Shown here one piece after another: positions 20,996 through 22,541 of a stretch of 22,541 nt of DNA. Each line of letters starts with the position of its first letter. Positions within the stretch are counted from its first letter, which is position 1. Source of the stretch: Candidatus Adiutrix sp. (GTDB lineage: Bacteria > Desulfobacterota > Desulfarculia > Adiutricales > Adiutricaceae); contig JAISRV010000432.1 in assembly GCA_031273445.1 (NCBI GenBank), positions 1 to 22,541 of the forward strand, given 5' to 3'. Under the pieces are notes generated by a model that worked only from the letters and a program-made list of their open reading frames with translations, did not search any database and was not told where the DNA came from. A program made the position numbers and the translations under genes.

Positions 20996-21696
20996 CAGGC
21001 CTGATTCCGGCCCAAAGCGGCGCCGTCCCGCCAGAGGGGCGACCAGCCGGCGGAGACGTTCTGGCCGACGGCGACCATGATTTCGGCCTCCGGGGGCAGG
21101 TACAGATCGACCCGGGAGCCGAACCTGATCAGGCCGAAGCGCTGGCCGCGCTTTAATTCGTCGCCGTCGCGCGCCCAACTGACGATGCGGCGGGCGATCA
21201 GGCCGGCTATCTGCACTATGGCCACCGGCCCGGCCGGGGTTTCCAGAATCAGGACGTTGCGTTCATTGTCGGCGGAGGCTTTGTCGAAGCTGGCGTTCAA
21301 AAAAGTTCCGGGGAAATAGGTCTGGCTGGTCAGGCGGCCGCTTACGGGCGCCCGGTTGACATGCACATTAAAAAGGTTCATGAAGATGCTTATTTTTTTG
21401 GCCGGCCCGCCGGTGTGGGGGTTGTCGCCCAGGTCTTCTATTTTTATGATCCGCCCGTCGGCCGGGGCCAGGCCGAAGCCTTCCGGCGGGGTCGGCCGGT
21501 CCGGATCACGGAAAAACCAGGCCACGAAAAGGGTTAAGACGAAAAAGAAGTTGCGGGCGCAAGCCCAGTCGGCGGCCAGGCAGACGAGAAACAGGGCCGC
21601 GCCCGCCAAAATGAAAGGCAAACCCGCCCGGGCCACCGGCAGGCGGTTATTGATGTTAAGTTCAGGATCATGGGCTTTAAAATACTTGTCGAACAT
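20995..21696 (-). CDS. psd: Phosphatidylserine decarboxylase, short archaeal-type proenzyme
   Basis: Psd converts phosphatidylserine to phosphatidylethanolamine. The 233-residue protein has two hydrophobic N-terminal segments, then FFRDPDRPTP, APADGRI, ISIFMNLFNVHVNRAP, NASFDKASADNERN and QIAGLIARRIV. The cleavage motif FGSR (Gly193-Ser194) is where self-processing produces the pyruvoyl group. The usual LGST of E. coli-type Psd is replaced by GSR, as in the short family found in many deltaproteobacteria, Bacteroidetes and archaea. GGAG lies before the ATG. It is coupled to kdsB. The expected partner gene pssA is not in the window (it would usually lie near). Confidence 0.93.
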   Translation of the reverse strand: MFDKYFKAHDPELNINNRLPVARAGLPFILAGAALFLVCLAADWACARNFFFVLTLFVAWFFRDPDRPTPPEGFGLAPADGRIIKIEDLGDNPHTGGPAKKISIFMNLFNVHVNRAPVSGRLTSQTYFPGTFLNASFDKASADNERNVLILETPAGPVAIVQIAGLIARRIVSWARDGDELKRGQRFGLIRFGSRVDLYLPPEAEIMVAVGQNVSAGWSPLWRDGAALGRNQA

Positions 21697-21708
21697 GTTT
21701 TACTCCGT

Positions 21709-21916
21709 AGTTGTTTTGCGGCCCCGAGGCCGCCGGCCCGCCAGGGCTCCGCCCTGGACCCCGGATGCTCCGCATCCGAGGCCGCAGTTGCTTTGCGGCC
21801 TCGAGGCCGCTGGTCGGCCGAGGCGGCCCGCCAGGGCTCGGTTCACCAACGCCATCGATGCCTCCCATCCGACCAACGACCATCCGCCGCCCCGGCCGAC
21901 CAACAACCATCCGCCG
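21709..21916. repeat. Degenerate direct repeats between kdsD and psd
   Basis: A 28-nt unit starting AGTTG-TTTGCGGCC recurs at 21709 and 21786 with three differences, each followed by a GGCCCGCCAGGGCTC block. A 21-nt unit CCGACCAAC(G/A)ACCATCCG recurs at 21869 and 21896 with one difference. Small GGATGC/GCATCC hairpins also occur. There is no gene here. The 275-nt gap is unusual in an otherwise tight gene group. Confidence 0.75.
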
Positions 21917-21971
21917 ACCAAGCCCCTACGGCCAGGATGCGGGAGCATCCGGCGGCCGCGCGGCCCAAGCG

Positions 21972-22541
21972 CTATTCTAGGCCGGCGCGCAGGAGGTCGT
22001 GGATGTGGAGAATGCCGACCGGGCAGCGGCTGCCTTCGACCACGAAAAGATTGGTGATGGCCCGGCCCTGCATCAGCCCCAGGGCGGAGACGGCCAGGGT
22101 GTCCGGGGTGATGGTCACGGGCTTTTCCGTCATGATGGCGCCGGCGGTCAGATCCATAAAATAGGGGCCCATATGCCGCCGCAGGTCGCCGTCGGTGATG
22201 ACGCCGATCAGGGCGCCGTCGTCGTCGATCACCCCGGTGCAGCCGAAACGTTTGCCGGTGATGGTATATAAGACATCGGGAATGCGGCTTTGGGGCGTGA
22301 TCAGGGGCACTTCGTCGCCGGTGTGCATGATGTTCCTCACCAGGAGAAGCTTACGCCCCAGCCGGCCGCCGGGATGATACTGGCGAAAATCGTCGGAGGT
22401 GAAGCCTTTGGCCCGCAAAAGGCACAGGGCCAGGGCGTCGCCCAGGGCCATCATCATGGTGGTGGAGGTGGTGGGCGCGCAGCCGATGGGGCAGGCCTCC
22501 GGGAGGTTCGGCAGGGTCAGGGTCACGGCCGACCGGGCCGA
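21972..22541 (-). CDS. kdsD: Arabinose-5-phosphate isomerase KdsD (KpsF/GutQ family), C-terminal part
   Basis: The frame is open to the right edge, so the N-terminus is missing. Visible are the end of the SIS domain (EACPIGCAPTTSTTMMMALGDALA, GFTSDDFRQYHPGGRLGRKLL) and two CBS domains (VRNIMHTGDEVPLI, GVIDDDGALIGVITDGDLRR, and the second one starting near AGAIMTEKPVTI). KdsD turns ribulose 5-phosphate into arabinose 5-phosphate, the first step of Kdo synthesis. The His in QYHPGG is characteristic of the family. The kdsB gene two places downstream supports kdsD over the GutQ/KpsF paralogues. Confidence 0.93.
   Translation of the reverse strand, partial: SARSAVTLTLPNLPEACPIGCAPTTSTTMMMALGDALALCLLRAKGFTSDDFRQYHPGGRLGRKLLLVRNIMHTGDEVPLITPQSRIPDVLYTITGKRFGCTGVIDDDGALIGVITDGDLRRHMGPYFMDLTAGAIMTEKPVTITPDTLAVSALGLMQGRAITNLFVVEGSRCPVGILHIHDLLRAGLE

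Noticed and set aside
20996..21178. N-terminal extension of kdsB from an upstream start
   Set aside because: The extra 61 residues are Arg/Pro-rich and overlap psd in another frame; the family starts at the ATG at 20995.
1..22541. tRNA or rRNA genes
   Set aside because: No cloverleaf-like or rRNA-like stretch was recognised on either strand by eye; a tRNA scan was not possible.

Overview
The window is high-GC bacterial DNA from a Gram-negative organism. Two genes of Kdo synthesis (kdsD, kdsB), lolA and a phosphatidylserine decarboxylase point to an outer membrane. A yedF-type selenium gene, a DUF1638 gene, sigma-54-driven pilins and type I-C CRISPR repeats fit best with the deltaproteobacterial (Desulfobacterota) lineages. 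That placement is inference; no rRNA or other taxonomic marker is present.

Layout. (1) 1-5142, minus strand: a tightly packed operon of TraB/GumN-like protein, lolA, nadA, DUF1638, a hydantoinase/oxoprolinase-family ASKHA protein and the start of a histone-deacetylase-like (AcuC type) gene. Several junctions overlap or nearly touch. (2) 5143-10620, plus strand: an array of type IV pilin genes. Three are close paralogues (5655, 8445, 9913). Each has its own near-perfect -24/-12 sigma-54 promoter, a long leader, a strong ribosome binding site and a tandem double-hairpin terminator. A fourth, diverged pilin-like gene (9143) sits directly behind the second terminator. The array is broken between 6340 and 7870 by a 115-bp MITE-like element with a 10-bp target duplication, a decayed type I-C CRISPR remnant without cas genes, an Rpn-type PD-(D/E)XK nuclease gene and a 112-bp element with CTAG duplications. 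An orphan copy of the pilin terminator follows. (3) 10620-13306, plus strand: a foreign-looking block with different codon use. It holds a 5'-truncated DNA methyltransferase, a DUF262 protein and a small frameshifted ORF. It begins in what looks like the start of a lost pilin-like gene and ends directly at the stop codon of znuC. (4) 13307-17113, minus: znuC and znuA with no znuB permease beside them, yedF, and a frameshifted acyltransferase. (5) 17233-19923, minus: a PilB/GspE-type ATPase carrying a C-terminal cyclic-nucleotide-binding domain. (6) 20240-22541, minus: kdsB, psd and the 3' part of kdsD.

How it fits together. The pilins and the PilB-like motor are the two ends of one machine. 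Pilins are under sigma-54 (probably a PilR-type activator), and the motor appears to have both a MshEN-like N-terminus and a Crp-like nucleotide sensor. Between them lies a zone of accretion (MITEs, CRISPR debris, Rpn, methyltransferase/DUF262) which seems to have removed at least one pilin gene and split the zinc transporter operon. A dispersed intergenic repeat with covarying hairpins lies in front of znuA and, as a tandem pair, between kdsB and the pilB-like gene.
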